61,469 nucleotides of DNA, from assembly GCA_030151365.1 (NCBI GenBank), contig JASLDW010000058.1, forward strand, positions 1-61,469, in the 5' to 3' direction. This stretch comes from Lysobacter sp. GTDB lineage: Bacteria > Pseudomonadota > Gammaproteobacteria > Xanthomonadales > Xanthomonadaceae. The notes beneath the pieces were generated by a model, which ran no database searches, was not told where the DNA came from, and saw nothing but the letters and a program-made list of their open reading frames with translations. The position numbers and the translations under genes were made by a program. Positions 1 to 9,198 of this stretch are shown here, piece after piece. Each line of letters begins with the position of its first letter. Within the stretch, counting starts at the first letter, position 1.

Positions 1-408
1 TCGCTGGGCATCTACCCGGCAGTGGATCCGCTCGACTCGACCTCGCGCCAGATGGACCCGCAGGTCATCGGCAACGAACACTACGAGACCGCGCAGCGCG
101 TCCAGACCACCTTGCAGAAGTACAAGGAACTGAAGGACATCATCGCGATCCTCGGCATGGACGAACTGTCGGAAGAAGACAAGCTGGCCGTGGCCCGCGC
201 ACGCAAGATCGAGCGCTTCTTCTCGCAGCCGTTCCACGTCGCCGAAGTGTTCACCGGCTCGCCGGGCAAGTACGTGCCGCTGAAGGACACCATTCGCGGC
301 TTCAAGGGCATCGTCGACGGCGAATACGACCACCTGCCGGAGCAGGCGTTCTACATGGTCGGCTCGATCGACGAGGCCGTCGAGAAGGCCAAGAAGCTGG
401 CGGCCTAA
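1..408 (+). CDS. atpD: F1 ATP synthase subunit beta, C-terminal part (5' end outside window)
   Basis: The reading frame is open from the first base of the window and encodes the last 135 residues of the catalytic beta subunit of F1Fo ATP synthase. The segment begins with the conserved GIYPAVDPL and SRQMDP region that follows the nucleotide-binding core, and continues through the C-terminal helical domain with LGMDELSEEDKLAVARARKI (the DELSEED torque motif) and QPFHVAEVFTG. It ends at TAA, 9 bases before atpC, the standard order at the end of an atp operon. The N-terminal barrel and the Walker motifs lie upstream of the window. Confidence 0.98.
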   Translation, partial: SLGIYPAVDPLDSTSRQMDPQVIGNEHYETAQRVQTTLQKYKELKDIIAILGMDELSEEDKLAVARARKIERFFSQPFHVAEVFTGSPGKYVPLKDTIRGFKGIVDGEYDHLPEQAFYMVGSIDEAVEKAKKLAA

Positions 409-417
409 GGAAACGAC

Positions 418-840
418 ATGGCAACCATCCGTTGCGACATCGTCAGTGCCGAAGCCGAGATCTACAGCGGTGAGGCGACCCTGGTCGTCGCCACCGGTGA
501 AGTCGGCGAGCTCGGCATCGCGCCGCGCCACGCGCCGCTGATCACGCGCCTGAAGCCGGGCAAGGTCGTGGTGACCACGGCCGACGGCGAGCAGCTCGAC
601 TTCGCCATCGGCGGCGGCATCCTCGAGGTGCAGCCGACCGTGGTGACGGTGCTCGCCGACACCGCGATTCGCGCCGAGGACATCGACGAAGCCAAGGTCC
701 GCGCGGCCAAGGAAGAAGCCGAACGCATCCTCGCCAACCGCGGCGAAGCGATGGAAATCGCGGAGGCGCAGAAGCACCTGGCCGAAGTCATGGCGCAGCT
801 GCAGGCGATCGAGCGCCTGCGCAAGAACCTCAAGCACTGA
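418..840 (+). CDS. atpC: F1 ATP synthase subunit epsilon
   Basis: This encodes a 140-residue epsilon subunit, the central-stalk protein that couples rotation to the beta subunits and can inhibit ATP hydrolysis. The N-terminal beta-sandwich (about residues 1-85) has the typical GEVGELGIAPRHAPLITRLKPG stretch broken into GELGI and HAPL motifs, and the C-terminal helical hairpin (about 90-140) is rich in Ala, Glu and Arg. Length matches the family. The ATG follows an AAGGAAACGAC ribosome site. It is the last gene of the atp operon; a factor-independent terminator follows 24 bases after its stop. Confidence 0.97.
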   Translation: MATIRCDIVSAEAEIYSGEATLVVATGEVGELGIAPRHAPLITRLKPGKVVVTTADGEQLDFAIGGGILEVQPTVVTVLADTAIRAEDIDEAKVRAAKEEAERILANRGEAMEIAEAQKHLAEVMAQLQAIERLRKNLKH

Positions 841-863
841 CGCACGATCGTCGGGCTTGATCG

Positions 864-890
864 AAAACGCCGGCTTATGTCGGCGTTTTT
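864..890. terminator. Bidirectional terminator of the atp operon
   Basis: A perfect 9-bp stem (aaaacgccg / cggcgtttt) with an 8-base loop is followed by TTTTTG on the plus strand. On the minus strand it is preceded by a run complementary to A residues, so it can end transcription from both sides. The stop codon of the leftward GtrA-like gene lies inside it. Confidence 0.85.
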
Positions 891-1276
891 GTTTTGTGTT
901 TGTAAATCCAGTGACGCGACAGGAAGAAACCGATCGTGCCGCAGAGGAAGTCGACAAAGGGCTTGCCGATCGCCACGCCGTGGAAATCGCTTTGCCGGTC
1001 GACGATGCGCAGCAGCCAGGTATCGAGGATGGTGGTGAGGATCCACATCACCGCATATCGCGCGAACTGGCGACGGCCGATGCCGCTATTCTCCGAGGCG
1101 AACGTGTGGGTGCCATTGATCCAGAAGCCGAGACCGGCACCGGCCATGCGCCCGATGATGTTGGCCGGCTCGATCGGCATCAGCCACGCGCGCAGGGCGA
1201 GCGTGACGAAATAGTCGACGGCCCATTCGAGGATGCCGACCAGGGTGTATTTGCTGGCGTGTTTGATCAGGGTCAA
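875..1276 (-). CDS. GtrA-like small membrane protein
   Basis: A protein of about 133 residues with four predicted membrane helices, fitting the GtrA/DPMS1 family, which is thought to flip or bind polyprenyl-linked sugars for glycosylation of cell-surface polymers. Visible family traits are the N-terminal KYTLVGILEWAVDYFVT helix, the GFWINGTHTF segment (the family's conserved N...TF motif after helix 2) and the C-terminal FFLSRHWIYK ending. No ATG lies in the right place: TTG at 1276 is the most likely start, by length and by homologous N-termini, and this start is uncertain. The much longer leftward open frame that reaches over glmU is antisense to glmU and is not real. The gene runs divergently from glmU. 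Confidence 0.75.
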   Translation of the reverse strand: MTLIKHASKYTLVGILEWAVDYFVTLALRAWLMPIEPANIIGRMAGAGLGFWINGTHTFASENSGIGRRQFARYAVMWILTTILDTWLLRIVDRQSDFHGVAIGKPFVDFLCGTIGFFLSRHWIYKHKTKTPT

Positions 1277-1298
1277 GGCAGGGCGGGCGTGATTCGAT

Positions 1299-1326
1299 TT
1301 GGCGCAGGGTAGCAGCTGGGTAGAAT
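1299..1326 (+). promoter_or_regulatory. Possible sigma-70 promoter of glmU
   Basis: TTGGCG (1299-1304) and TAGAAT (1321-1326) are 16 bases apart, just upstream of glmU. The same GGTAGAATG string precedes glmS. The assignment rests only on the sequence match. Confidence 0.35.
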
Positions 1327-1351
1327 GTCCGGACGAAGACCGGAGGATGCA

Positions 1352-2725
1352 ATGAACGAAGCGCCGCTCCATGTCGTGATCCTGGCCGCGGGCGAGGGCA
1401 AGCGGATGAAGTCCGACACGCCCAAGGTGCTGCAGAAGATCGCGGGCCGGCCGATGCTGGCGCACGTGATCGCGACGGCGCGCGCGCTGCAGCCGGCGGG
1501 CATCCATGTGGTGTACGGCCATGGCGGCGACCAGGTGCGCGTGGCCTTCGCCGACCAGTCCGATCTGCAGTGGGCGGAGCAGGCGCAGCAGCTTGGTACC
1601 GGCCATGCGGTGATGCAGGCGATGCCGCAAGTGCCCGATGATGCGCGCGTGCTGGTGCTCTACGGCGATGCGCCGCTGTTCCGCGTCGAAACGCTGCGGC
1701 AATTGCTGGCGCAGCGTGGGCGCCTGGCGGGACTGGTCGCCGACCTCGAGGATCCGACCGGTTATGGCCGCATCATCCGCGATGCCGAAGGCCGCATCGG
1801 CGCGATCGTCGAGGAGAAGGACGCCAATCCCGAGCAGAAGCGCATCCAGACGGTGAACGTCGGCGTGATCGTGGCGGATGCCAGCGCCTTGCGCGGCTGG
1901 CTCGGCCAGCTCTCCAACAGCAATGCCCAGAACGAGTACTACCTCACCGACGTGTTCGCAAAGGCTGCGGCGGATTTCAGCGCGGCGGAGATGGTGCATG
2001 TCGTCGATCCCGCGGAAACCGAGGGTGCCAACGATCCCTGGCAGCTGTGCCAGCTCGAGCGCGCCTACCAGCGTCGTGCGGTGCGCGCGCTGTGCGTACA
2101 GGGCATGCGCTTTGCCGATGTCGCCCGCATCGACGTGCGCGGCACGGTGGAATGCGGTCGCGATGTCGAGATCGACGTCGACGTGGTGTTCGAGGGCACG
2201 GTGAAGCTCGGCAACCGGGTGAAGATCGGACCGTTCGTGCGCCTGAAGGACGTCGAGCTCGCCGATGGCACTGAAGTACGTGCACACTGCGACCTCGACG
2301 GCACGAAGACCGAAGGCGCGGTGCAGATCGGTCCGTTCGCTCGCCTGCGTCCGGGCACGGTGCTGGCCGACGGCGTGCATGTCGGCAACTTCGTCGAGAC
2401 CAAGAACGCGGTGCTCGGCGTCGGCAGCAAGGCCAATCACCTGACCTATCTCGGCGATGCCAGGATCGGCGCCGGCGTGAATGTGGGCGCCGGCACCATC
2501 ACCTGCAACTACGACGGCGTGAACAAGTTCACCACGACGATCGGCGATGGCGCCTTCATCGGCTCGAACAGTTCGCTGGTGGCGCCGGTCACGATCGGCA
2601 AGAACGCGACCATCGGTGCCGGATCGGTGATCGTCACGGACGCCCCTGAAGGCGAGCTGACGGTGGCGCGTGGACGCCAGGCGACGATTGCGGGCTGGAA
2701 GCGGCCGGTGAAGAAGTCGCCGTAA
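1352..2725 (+). CDS. glmU: Bifunctional UDP-N-acetylglucosamine pyrophosphorylase / glucosamine-1-phosphate acetyltransferase
   Basis: This 457-residue enzyme makes UDP-GlcNAc, the precursor of peptidoglycan and lipopolysaccharide, in the cytoplasm. The N-terminal uridyltransferase domain (about 1-230) has the LAAGEGKRMKS nucleotide-binding loop, QLGTGHA and VLYGDAPL. The C-terminal half is a left-handed beta-helix of hexapeptide repeats ending in ANHLTYLGDARIGAGVNVGA and the GTITCNYDG acetyltransferase signature. An in-frame ATG at 1325 is rejected because GGAGG (1342-1346) sits 5 bases before ATG 1352, which also gives the usual length (E. coli 456). Together with glmS downstream it forms the two ends of the amino-sugar pathway; atpC-glmU linkage is usual in Xanthomonads. 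Confidence 0.97.
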   Translation: MNEAPLHVVILAAGEGKRMKSDTPKVLQKIAGRPMLAHVIATARALQPAGIHVVYGHGGDQVRVAFADQSDLQWAEQAQQLGTGHAVMQAMPQVPDDARVLVLYGDAPLFRVETLRQLLAQRGRLAGLVADLEDPTGYGRIIRDAEGRIGAIVEEKDANPEQKRIQTVNVGVIVADASALRGWLGQLSNSNAQNEYYLTDVFAKAAADFSAAEMVHVVDPAETEGANDPWQLCQLERAYQRRAVRALCVQGMRFADVARIDVRGTVECGRDVEIDVDVVFEGTVKLGNRVKIGPFVRLKDVELADGTEVRAHCDLDGTKTEGAVQIGPFARLRPGTVLADGVHVGNFVETKNAVLGVGSKANHLTYLGDARIGAGVNVGAGTITCNYDGVNKFTTTIGDGAFIGSNSSLVAPVTIGKNATIGAGSVIVTDAPEGELTVARGRQATIAGWKRPVKKSP

Positions 2726-2732
2726 CGCGCGA

Positions 2733-4040
2733 TCAATCCGACAAGGTCAGGCTCACCATCAAGCCGCCGCCCTCGCGATTGGCGAGGCTGAGGCTGCCGC
2801 CGTGCGCTTCGGCAATCTCGCGCGCCAGCGCCAGACCCAGACCGGTGCCGTTGCGCTTGGTCGAATAGAACGGCAGCAGTGCCTGCGAAATCACGGTATC
2901 GCTCATGCCCTTGCCGCGATCGAGTACGTCGAGCCGCCAGCCCGCTGGCAGGCGTCGCAGGTCGAGCGCGACTTCGTCGTCGGGTCCTCCTGCTTCATGC
3001 GCGTTCTTCAGCAGGTTGAGCAGCGCCTGTTCCAACTGGATCCGGTCGGCCATCAGGAAGCCGTCGCGATGCATGCCGTCCCAGCGGAAAGCGAATTGTT
3101 CCTGCAGTCCGCGCAGCATGTCGCCGCAGGACACCGCTTCGCGACGCGGCGCCGGCAGCTTGGCGAAGCGCGCATAGCCGCGGATGAATTCCTCGAGATG
3201 GCGGGCGCGCTCCTCGATCACGCGCAAGGCATCGGGCAGACGTGCGGTCTGGCCGATCCGCAGCATTTCGCCGGCGGAATGCGCCAGCGAGGCGATCGGC
3301 GCCAGCGAGTTGTTGAGCTCGTGGCTGATGACGCGGATCACCTTCTTCCAGGTCTGCACTTCCTGGCGGCGCAGCTCCGCGGTGAGCTGGCGCAGCAGGA
3401 ACAGTTCGTGCGGGCGACCGTTGAGGCGGAAGCGCCGGCGCGAGAGGTGGATGATGTCGTCGTCCTCTTCGTCGCCCAGTGCGAACAGCGCGTCGCCGTT
3501 CTGCGCGATCGCGTTGCGCAATGCGACCGGGGTGTCGGCGACCAAGTCGTCGAAGGAGCGACCTTCCAGCCTGCGGCCATCGCCGAGCAGTTTGCGGGCG
3601 GACAGATTGCCGAGGACGATGCGCTTGGTGGCATCGATCAGCACGATCGCGACCGGGGTGTTCTGGACCACGGTGTCGAGCAGCAGTTCGCGCTGCACCA
3701 GCGACTGGCGTTGCTCGCGCACGGTGTGGCCAAGGAGGTTGTGGGCGGCGACCAGTTCGCTCACCTCGTCGTTGTGCGGCCAGGCCAAGCCGAAGCTGAA
3801 ATCGCCGTCGCGGAAACTGTCGACGCTGCCGCCGAGTGCGCGATACAGCGACTGCAGTCGCGCATTGAGGCGGCGCAAGTGGAAGAGCATGATGGCGAGG
3901 ACGATCAGCCCCGCGACGAAGCCCAGCCACGGTCGATGCGTTTCCAGTTGCACTGCGAGTGCCGCGGCGATCGCGGCAACGGCGTAGGCGAACACGAGGC
4001 TGGCCACGCGGTGTTGCCACAGGAAGCTGCGCCTGGCCAC
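2733..4040 (-). CDS. Two-component sensor histidine kinase, partner of the NtrC-type regulator
   Basis: A 435-residue membrane histidine kinase. Two membrane helices (about residues 10-31 and 38-54) are separated by only a few residues, so there is almost no periplasmic sensor domain; the signal may come from the membrane or from a partner. A HAMP-like stretch (55-110) and a PAS-like domain (about 118-220) follow. The H-box VISHELNNSLAPI gives the phospho-accepting His240; the N-box LLNLLKNAHEA is at 340-350, G1 DRGKGM at 374-379 and G2 GTGLGLALA at 398-406. Its start lies 1 base after the regulator stop, so the two are co-transcribed as the last genes of the ABC-transporter operon. It ends 8 bases from the convergent glmU. 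Confidence 0.93.
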   Translation of the reverse strand: MARRSFLWQHRVASLVFAYAVAAIAAALAVQLETHRPWLGFVAGLIVLAIMLFHLRRLNARLQSLYRALGGSVDSFRDGDFSFGLAWPHNDEVSELVAAHNLLGHTVREQRQSLVQRELLLDTVVQNTPVAIVLIDATKRIVLGNLSARKLLGDGRRLEGRSFDDLVADTPVALRNAIAQNGDALFALGDEEDDDIIHLSRRRFRLNGRPHELFLLRQLTAELRRQEVQTWKKVIRVISHELNNSLAPIASLAHSAGEMLRIGQTARLPDALRVIEERARHLEEFIRGYARFAKLPAPRREAVSCGDMLRGLQEQFAFRWDGMHRDGFLMADRIQLEQALLNLLKNAHEAGGPDDEVALDLRRLPAGWRLDVLDRGKGMSDTVISQALLPFYSTKRNGTGLGLALAREIAEAHGGSLSLANREGGGLMVSLTLSD

Positions 4041-4041
4041 G

Positions 4042-5370
4042 TCAGCGCCTCGGGATGCCGAGCCGCTCCATGCGGCGATACAGTGACTGGCGGGTCAGGC
4101 CGAGCTCCGCCGCGGCCTGCGCGATCACGCCATGGTGGTCGCGCAGTACCCGCACGATTTCATCGGCGGGTATTTCCTGGGAATCCGCCGCATTGTCGAC
4201 TTCGGGAAGGTCGAGTGCGGAGGCATCGACCACGTGTTCCGCCGACAACAGGCTGGCGCGTTGCATGATGTTGCGCAGTTCGCGCACATTGCCCGGCCAG
4301 CGATGGCGCAGCAACGCGCGTTCGGCATCCGCCGAGAGCATGTGCCCGACGCCGAGGAAATGACGCGCCAGCGGCAGGATGTCGGCAGGGCGCGCGGCAA
4401 GCGGCGGCAACCGCAATTCGATCGTGTTGAGGCGGTAGTACAGGTCTTCGCGGAAACTGCCGTCGCGGATCTTCGCCGGCAGGTCGGCATTGGTCGCGCT
4501 CAGCACGCGCACGTCCACGCTGCGCTCGCGGGTGCTGCCGAGGCGGGTGAAGCGACCGGTCTCGAGCACGCGCAACAGGCGGGTCTGCCCGGCGGCGGGC
4601 AGGGTGCCGATTTCGTCGAGGAACAGGGTGCCGCCATCGGCCGCTTCGAAACGACCTTCGCGCGCCTTGTTGGCGCCGGTGTAGGCGCCGGCTTCGGCCC
4701 CGAACAATTCGGCTTCGATCAGTTCGCTCGGCAACGCGCCGCAATTCACCGCCACGAAAGGGCCGCCGCGACCGGAATTGGCGTGGAGGATCTCGGCGAT
4801 CTTTTCCTTGCCGCTGCCGTTGGGTCCGGTGATGAGCACGGGCAGCGGCGAGCGCGCGACCTGGACTGCAAGGCTCAGCACGCGCTCGGTGGCATCGTCG
4901 GCATAGACCACGCCACACAGGTCGTGCTCGCGCGACAGCGAGGCGCGGCGTTCGCGGGTGGCGCGCGCGGAACGCGCGAGTTCGCGGCGCGCTTCCGACA
5001 GCTCGAGCAGGTTGTTGATCGTCGCCAGCAGCTTGTGGTCGTCCCAGGGCTTGCCGACGTAATCGGCTGCGCCGGCCTTGATCAGTTCGACGGCGCGTTC
5101 GAGCTCGGTCCACGCCGTCAGCAGGACGATCGGGACATCGGGCCATTGCGCGTGCAGGCGCTGGAACAGTTCCGCGCCTTCGTCGCCGGACGTGGTGTCG
5201 GCATCGAAATTCATGTCCTGGATCACCAGGTCGATGTCGCCGCGCATCATTCGCGCGACGCCGGCATCGGGCGTGGTGGCGCCGACGGTGTCGATTCCGT
5301 GGAGGGCGAACAGCAACTCCAGCGCGGTGATCACGCCGGAGTTGTCATCGATGACGAGGACGGTGGCCAT
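4042..5370 (-). CDS. NtrC-family sigma-54-dependent response regulator
   Basis: A 442-residue enhancer-binding activator. The receiver domain (1-125) has acidic D8/D9, phospho-acceptor D52 and K107. The AAA+ domain (about 155-375) has Walker A GPNGSGKE (182-189), the sigma-54 contact loop as GAYTGA (228-233; consensus GAFTGA, Phe replaced by Tyr) and Walker B TLFLDEIG (248-255). A Fis-type HTH ends the protein (AAAELGLTRQSLYRRMERLG). An intact GAxTGA loop means it should activate sigma-54 promoters. The only near-consensus one seen nearby is in front of the same operon (15147-15163), which suggests positive autoregulation. It lies between the permeases and the kinase. Confidence 0.95.
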   Translation of the reverse strand: MATVLVIDDNSGVITALELLFALHGIDTVGATTPDAGVARMMRGDIDLVIQDMNFDADTTSGDEGAELFQRLHAQWPDVPIVLLTAWTELERAVELIKAGAADYVGKPWDDHKLLATINNLLELSEARRELARSARATRERRASLSREHDLCGVVYADDATERVLSLAVQVARSPLPVLITGPNGSGKEKIAEILHANSGRGGPFVAVNCGALPSELIEAELFGAEAGAYTGANKAREGRFEAADGGTLFLDEIGTLPAAGQTRLLRVLETGRFTRLGSTRERSVDVRVLSATNADLPAKIRDGSFREDLYYRLNTIELRLPPLAARPADILPLARHFLGVGHMLSADAERALLRHRWPGNVRELRNIMQRASLLSAEHVVDASALDLPEVDNAADSQEIPADEIVRVLRDHHGVIAQAAAELGLTRQSLYRRMERLGIPRR

Positions 5371-5394
5371 TGTCGGAATTCTAATCGTTCGCCA

Positions 5395-6627
5395 TCACAC
5401 GCTGCGGGTTGCGGTCGCCGGGGGGATCGATGCCGCGCGCAATGCGGGTCCCAATACCGCGAGCTGCCCCAGCAGCCACAGGATCAGCGCGCCCATCGGC
5501 AGGTAGAGCAACGGCAGGCGCGGCAATTCGTAGTGGCTCATCAGCAGTTGGTTGATGCCGAAGGCGCCGATCATGCCGATGACGATGCCGAGGGTGGACA
5601 ACAGGAAATTCTCGGTCTGGAAATAGCGCAGGATCTGGCCGCGGGTGGCGCCGAGCGCGCGCCGCACGCCGATCTGCTTGGTGCGCTGCTGCACCCAGAA
5701 GCTCGCCAGCCCCACGATGCCGAGTGCCGTCACCAGCAGCAGCAACAGGCTGACGATCAACAGCAGCCACACCACGGCGCGATCGCGGCTGTAGAAGTCA
5801 TGGCGCATGTCCGTCAGGGGATTGCGGTCGCCGATGATGCGGTTGGGATCGACCCGGTTCAAGGCGTCCGCCGCGGCCTTCAATACTTCGGCGCGACGTG
5901 CGGGTTCGGTCCGCAATACGTACTCGCCATTGGAGACGGCGGTCGGGAAGATCATCACGTCGTAGTCGCTCGAATCGTCGCCACCGGTCGGATTGCGGCC
6001 GCCGAAGGGCGCGACGAGGTTGTCGATCACGCCGACGATGCGGGTTGGCGAATTGTTGAAGACGTAGATGTTCTTGCCGACCGCGCTTTCGCCGTGGAAC
6101 AGGTGCGTGGCCAGGGCCCGGGTGATGATGACGGTGGGCACGCCGCCGTCGTTGTCGGCCTTGTTGCGGATACTTTCATCCTCGTATTCGTCGGCGGTGA
6201 AGGCGCGCCCCTCGACCACGCGTACGCCCAGTGTCTGCAGCAGGCGGCCGTCATCCATGTACTGCGACGCGCTCAGCGTTGGTTCCGGCTGGTCGGGCTT
6301 CAAGTTGATGCCGGAACTCCAGACGTTGCCGCCGTAGGGAATCTGGTTGACGCTGGTCACCGACTTCACGCCGGGAATCGCCGACAACGCGGCGATGTCG
6401 GTACGACGCATCACGTCGCGATCGATATCGGGTGTCAGGCTGGAGACCTGGATATCGACCAGTTCGTTCTCGACGATGCCGCTGCTGCGATTCATCTGCT
6501 TGACGCGGCTACCGACGATGAAGACGGCATTGCAGATGATGGCGCAGCTCAGCGCGATCTCGAGGGCGATCAGCGCGGCGGCGGTCTTGTGGCGCAACAA
6601 CGCGGAGAAGATGGGGCGGATGTTCAT
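5395..6627 (-). CDS. FtsX/MacB-type ABC permease, short type, module 3
   Basis: A 410-residue permease with one N-terminal membrane helix (about 15-40), a periplasmic MacB-like core domain (about 45-270) and a C-terminal FtsX domain with three helices, including the cytoplasmic coupling motif GVRRALGATRGQILRYFQTE. It is the third copy of the short-type permease; its last 45 residues are almost identical to those of the copies ending at 7977 and 10544 (ending ATATRSV in each). MacB-type transporters work as mechanotransmitters that expel peptides, toxins or lipids together with a periplasmic adaptor. It starts 13 bases after the long-type partner and ends 24 bases before the regulator gene. 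Substrate unknown. Confidence 0.9.
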   Translation of the reverse strand: MNIRPIFSALLRHKTAAALIALEIALSCAIICNAVFIVGSRVKQMNRSSGIVENELVDIQVSSLTPDIDRDVMRRTDIAALSAIPGVKSVTSVNQIPYGGNVWSSGINLKPDQPEPTLSASQYMDDGRLLQTLGVRVVEGRAFTADEYEDESIRNKADNDGGVPTVIITRALATHLFHGESAVGKNIYVFNNSPTRIVGVIDNLVAPFGGRNPTGGDDSSDYDVMIFPTAVSNGEYVLRTEPARRAEVLKAAADALNRVDPNRIIGDRNPLTDMRHDFYSRDRAVVWLLLIVSLLLLLVTALGIVGLASFWVQQRTKQIGVRRALGATRGQILRYFQTENFLLSTLGIVIGMIGAFGINQLLMSHYELPRLPLLYLPMGALILWLLGQLAVLGPALRAASIPPATATRSV

Positions 6628-6640
6628 GAGGGTTCCCCTG

Positions 6641-7957
6641 TCATTGCGATTTGAGTTGCAGCGCGGTCGGCACGTTCATTGCGCGCCAGGCCGGCAGCAA
6701 ACCGGCCAGCAGGCTGGTCAGGAGTGCCAGTGCGAAGGTCAGCGCCAGCATCGGTGCGTCGAGGTGCGCCAATCTGGCGTAGTCATCCGGTTGCTGCCGC
6801 ACCAGCCATAGCCCCAGCATGGCCAGCAGGAGTCCAAGTATCGCGCCCGCGATGCCGATGCAACCGGCCTCGACCAGGAATTGCCGGAAGATTTCGCCGC
6901 GACTGGCGCCGAGTGCGCGCCGTACGCCGATCTCGCCGCTGCGCCGCAGGAATTTCGCCAGTAGCAAACCAATGGTGTTCACCAGGCTCACCGCCAGGAA
7001 ACCGAAGGCCAGCCACATCTGCAACCGCACGTCGTTCGGCACGATTTTCTTGTAGTCGAGCCACTCCATCACGCTGCGCAACCGCGTGTTGGCCGGGCGC
7101 TCGAAGCGTCCCAGCCGGCGTTGCTGTTCGGAATAGTCGACCAGGTACTTGCGGTAGTCGGCGACCTTGGCCGGGGTGTCCAGCTCCACCCAGTACTGCA
7201 ACCAGGCGCATGGGGCCGATACGCCCTTGGCGCCCTGGGGATCCTTGCGCGAGTCGCCCCAGCAGTTCATGTTGCCCTGGGTGGACAGTTTCAGCTCCAT
7301 CGCGGTCGAGAACGGCAGGAACATTTCCTCGGTGCCGCCGAACTCGCGATTGCTGAGGTCATAGAACCGCGGGTTCAATTCCCATTTGTCGATCACCCCC
7401 ACCACTTGCAGCGTGGCCTTCGGGGTGCGGATGGAGTGCCCGACGGCCCGGTCAACGCCGCCGAAGATCTTTTCGGCGAGTTTGCGGCTGATCACCGCGA
7501 TGCGTGCGTGCGCCTCGTCGTCCGCCGCGGTCCAGCCGCGACCGGCCAGCACCGGGACGTCGAACATCGGAAAGAAGTCCGAGCTGGCATAGCGCGCCCG
7601 CGTGCGGTAGGGCTGGGTGGTGCGATCATCGGGCAATACCGTCACTGAACCGGCGGTCATCACCGCCTGGCGGTCGCCGCGTTTTTGCCGCAGCAGTTCC
7701 TCGGCGTCGAAGCGCGTCATCTGGTCCGAGGGCTCCGGCTCGGGCTTGGCGTTCTTGCCCAGGCTGCGCGGCTCGATCTGCGGATAGAACAGCACGCCGC
7801 TCTTCTGCGGGATGGGATCGCCCGACAACACGTGATAGACGGTGAGCGTGGTCATGGTCGCACCGATGCCGAGCGCGATCGCCAGCATCATCAGTGCGGT
7901 GAGGATGCGGTTGCGCTTGAAGCTGCGGATGGCGAGCTTGAGGTAGTACGCGAGCAC
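6641..7957 (-). CDS. FtsX/MacB-type ABC permease, long type, module 3
   Basis: A 438-residue permease: N-terminal helix in the segment beginning VLAYYLKLAIRSFKRNR, a large periplasmic MacB core with GRGWTAADD and a Cys-containing loop, then the three-helix FtsX domain with GVRRALGASRGEIFRQFLVE. An upstream extension of the frame to 8074 is rejected: it overlaps the end of the previous permease, whereas GTG 7957 follows AAGGA at 7 bases and aligns with the N-termini of the two other long-type copies. With the short-type gene after it, it forms one heterodimeric permease module. Confidence 0.9.
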   Translation of the reverse strand: MLAYYLKLAIRSFKRNRILTALMMLAIALGIGATMTTLTVYHVLSGDPIPQKSGVLFYPQIEPRSLGKNAKPEPEPSDQMTRFDAEELLRQKRGDRQAVMTAGSVTVLPDDRTTQPYRTRARYASSDFFPMFDVPVLAGRGWTAADDEAHARIAVISRKLAEKIFGGVDRAVGHSIRTPKATLQVVGVIDKWELNPRFYDLSNREFGGTEEMFLPFSTAMELKLSTQGNMNCWGDSRKDPQGAKGVSAPCAWLQYWVELDTPAKVADYRKYLVDYSEQQRRLGRFERPANTRLRSVMEWLDYKKIVPNDVRLQMWLAFGFLAVSLVNTIGLLLAKFLRRSGEIGVRRALGASRGEIFRQFLVEAGCIGIAGAILGLLLAMLGLWLVRQQPDDYARLAHLDAPMLALTFALALLTSLLAGLLPAWRAMNVPTALQLKSQ

Positions 7958-7976
7958 TTGATCGTCCTTGGTTGAG

Positions 7977-9191
7977 TCACACGCTGCGGGTGGCGGTCGC
8001 CGGCGGAATCGATGCCGCACGCAGCGCCGGCCACAATACCGCGAGTTGACCGAGCAGCCACAACACCAGAGCACCGATCGGCAGATAGAGCAACGGCAGG
8101 CGCGGCAGTTCGTATTTCGCCATCAGCAACTGATTGATGGCGAACGCCAATGTCATTCCCAGCACCACGCCGCCGCTGACGATCAGGAAGTTCTCGGTCT
8201 GGAAGTAGTGCAGGATGTCCTTGCGCGTCGCGCCGAGCGCACGGCGCACGCCGATCTGCCGCGTGCGTTGCTGCACCCAGAAACTCGCAAGGCCGACGAT
8301 GCCGAACGCGGTCACCGCCAGCATCACCACGATCACGCCGAGGAGCAACGCCAGCATGTGGCGATCGTCGGCGTAATAATCTTCGCGCAGCTGCGACAGC
8401 GGGCGCGTGAGTTTGGTGTTGAGCACGGCGTCCGGCGCCGCGCGCGCCAGCGCATCCGGCAATGCGTGCATGATCGCCGGCATCGCCTTGTCGTCGGCGC
8501 GGAATGCATAGTTGCCGGCCAGTTGCGGTCCGGGCTGGGCGGGAATGAACACCGACCAGAAGGTGCTGTTGGGGCCGCGCCCACCCGGCGTGGGAATCAC
8601 GTAGTCGTCGACGATGCCGATGACGGTGGTCGGGCTGATCCCGTAAAAAACCTTGCCGAGCGGACTCTGGCCCGGCCACAGGTGTTCGGCCAGCGAACGG
8701 GTCAAGAGTGCGACGGGATGCGCCGGCATGAAGTTGTCGATGCGCGCGTATTCGTCGGATGCCGGCAGGCGGCCGCGGACCAGTTTCAGTCCGAGTGTTT
8801 CGATGCTGCCCGGCCCGCCGACGTAGAAATCGACGACGCCTCCCTGCTGTTTGCCTTCCTGGTCCAGCGTGATGCCGGCCGTGCCGGAGCGCAGGCCGAA
8901 CGGCAGGCTGTTGATGACCGCCGCCGAACGGATGCCCGGTTGCTGCTGCAGCACGCTCATCACCCGTGCATTGAACTCGTCGGCCTGTTCGGGCGTGAAG
9001 CCATCGAGGCTGACGCTGCCGATCGCGGCTTCTTCCACGCCGCTGCGCACGTTGACGGCTTGCCAGCGTTGCGTGATCAGGTCGAGCGCGTTGATCAGCA
9101 CCGCGCAGGCCAGCGCGATCTGCATCGAAATCAGGAAGACCGCCAGCTTGTGGCGACACAGGGTGGCGAGGATGGGGGCGATCTGGCTCAT
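7977..9191 (-). CDS. FtsX/MacB-type ABC permease, short type, module 2
   Basis: A 404-residue member of the short-type group, with the N-terminus MSQIAPILATLCRHK matching MNQIRPILSTLTRHK of the module 1 copy. The N-terminal helix is followed by a periplasmic domain and an FtsX domain with GVRRALGATRKDILHYFQTE. Its last 45 residues nearly match those of the copies ending at 5395 and 10544. It overlaps no neighbour; 7 bases separate it from the upstream long-type gene. Confidence 0.9.
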   Translation of the reverse strand: MSQIAPILATLCRHKLAVFLISMQIALACAVLINALDLITQRWQAVNVRSGVEEAAIGSVSLDGFTPEQADEFNARVMSVLQQQPGIRSAAVINSLPFGLRSGTAGITLDQEGKQQGGVVDFYVGGPGSIETLGLKLVRGRLPASDEYARIDNFMPAHPVALLTRSLAEHLWPGQSPLGKVFYGISPTTVIGIVDDYVIPTPGGRGPNSTFWSVFIPAQPGPQLAGNYAFRADDKAMPAIMHALPDALARAAPDAVLNTKLTRPLSQLREDYYADDRHMLALLLGVIVVMLAVTAFGIVGLASFWVQQRTRQIGVRRALGATRKDILHYFQTENFLIVSGGVVLGMTLAFAINQLLMAKYELPRLPLLYLPIGALVLWLLGQLAVLWPALRAASIPPATATRSV

Positions 9192-9198
9192 GGCGGAC

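Noticed and set aside
4132..6654. Long plus-strand open frame of 840 codons over the regulator and permease genes
   Set aside because: It is antisense to well-supported genes; high G+C sequence produces such frames, and the translation is low-complexity (Arg/Gln/His/Ala-rich) without domains.
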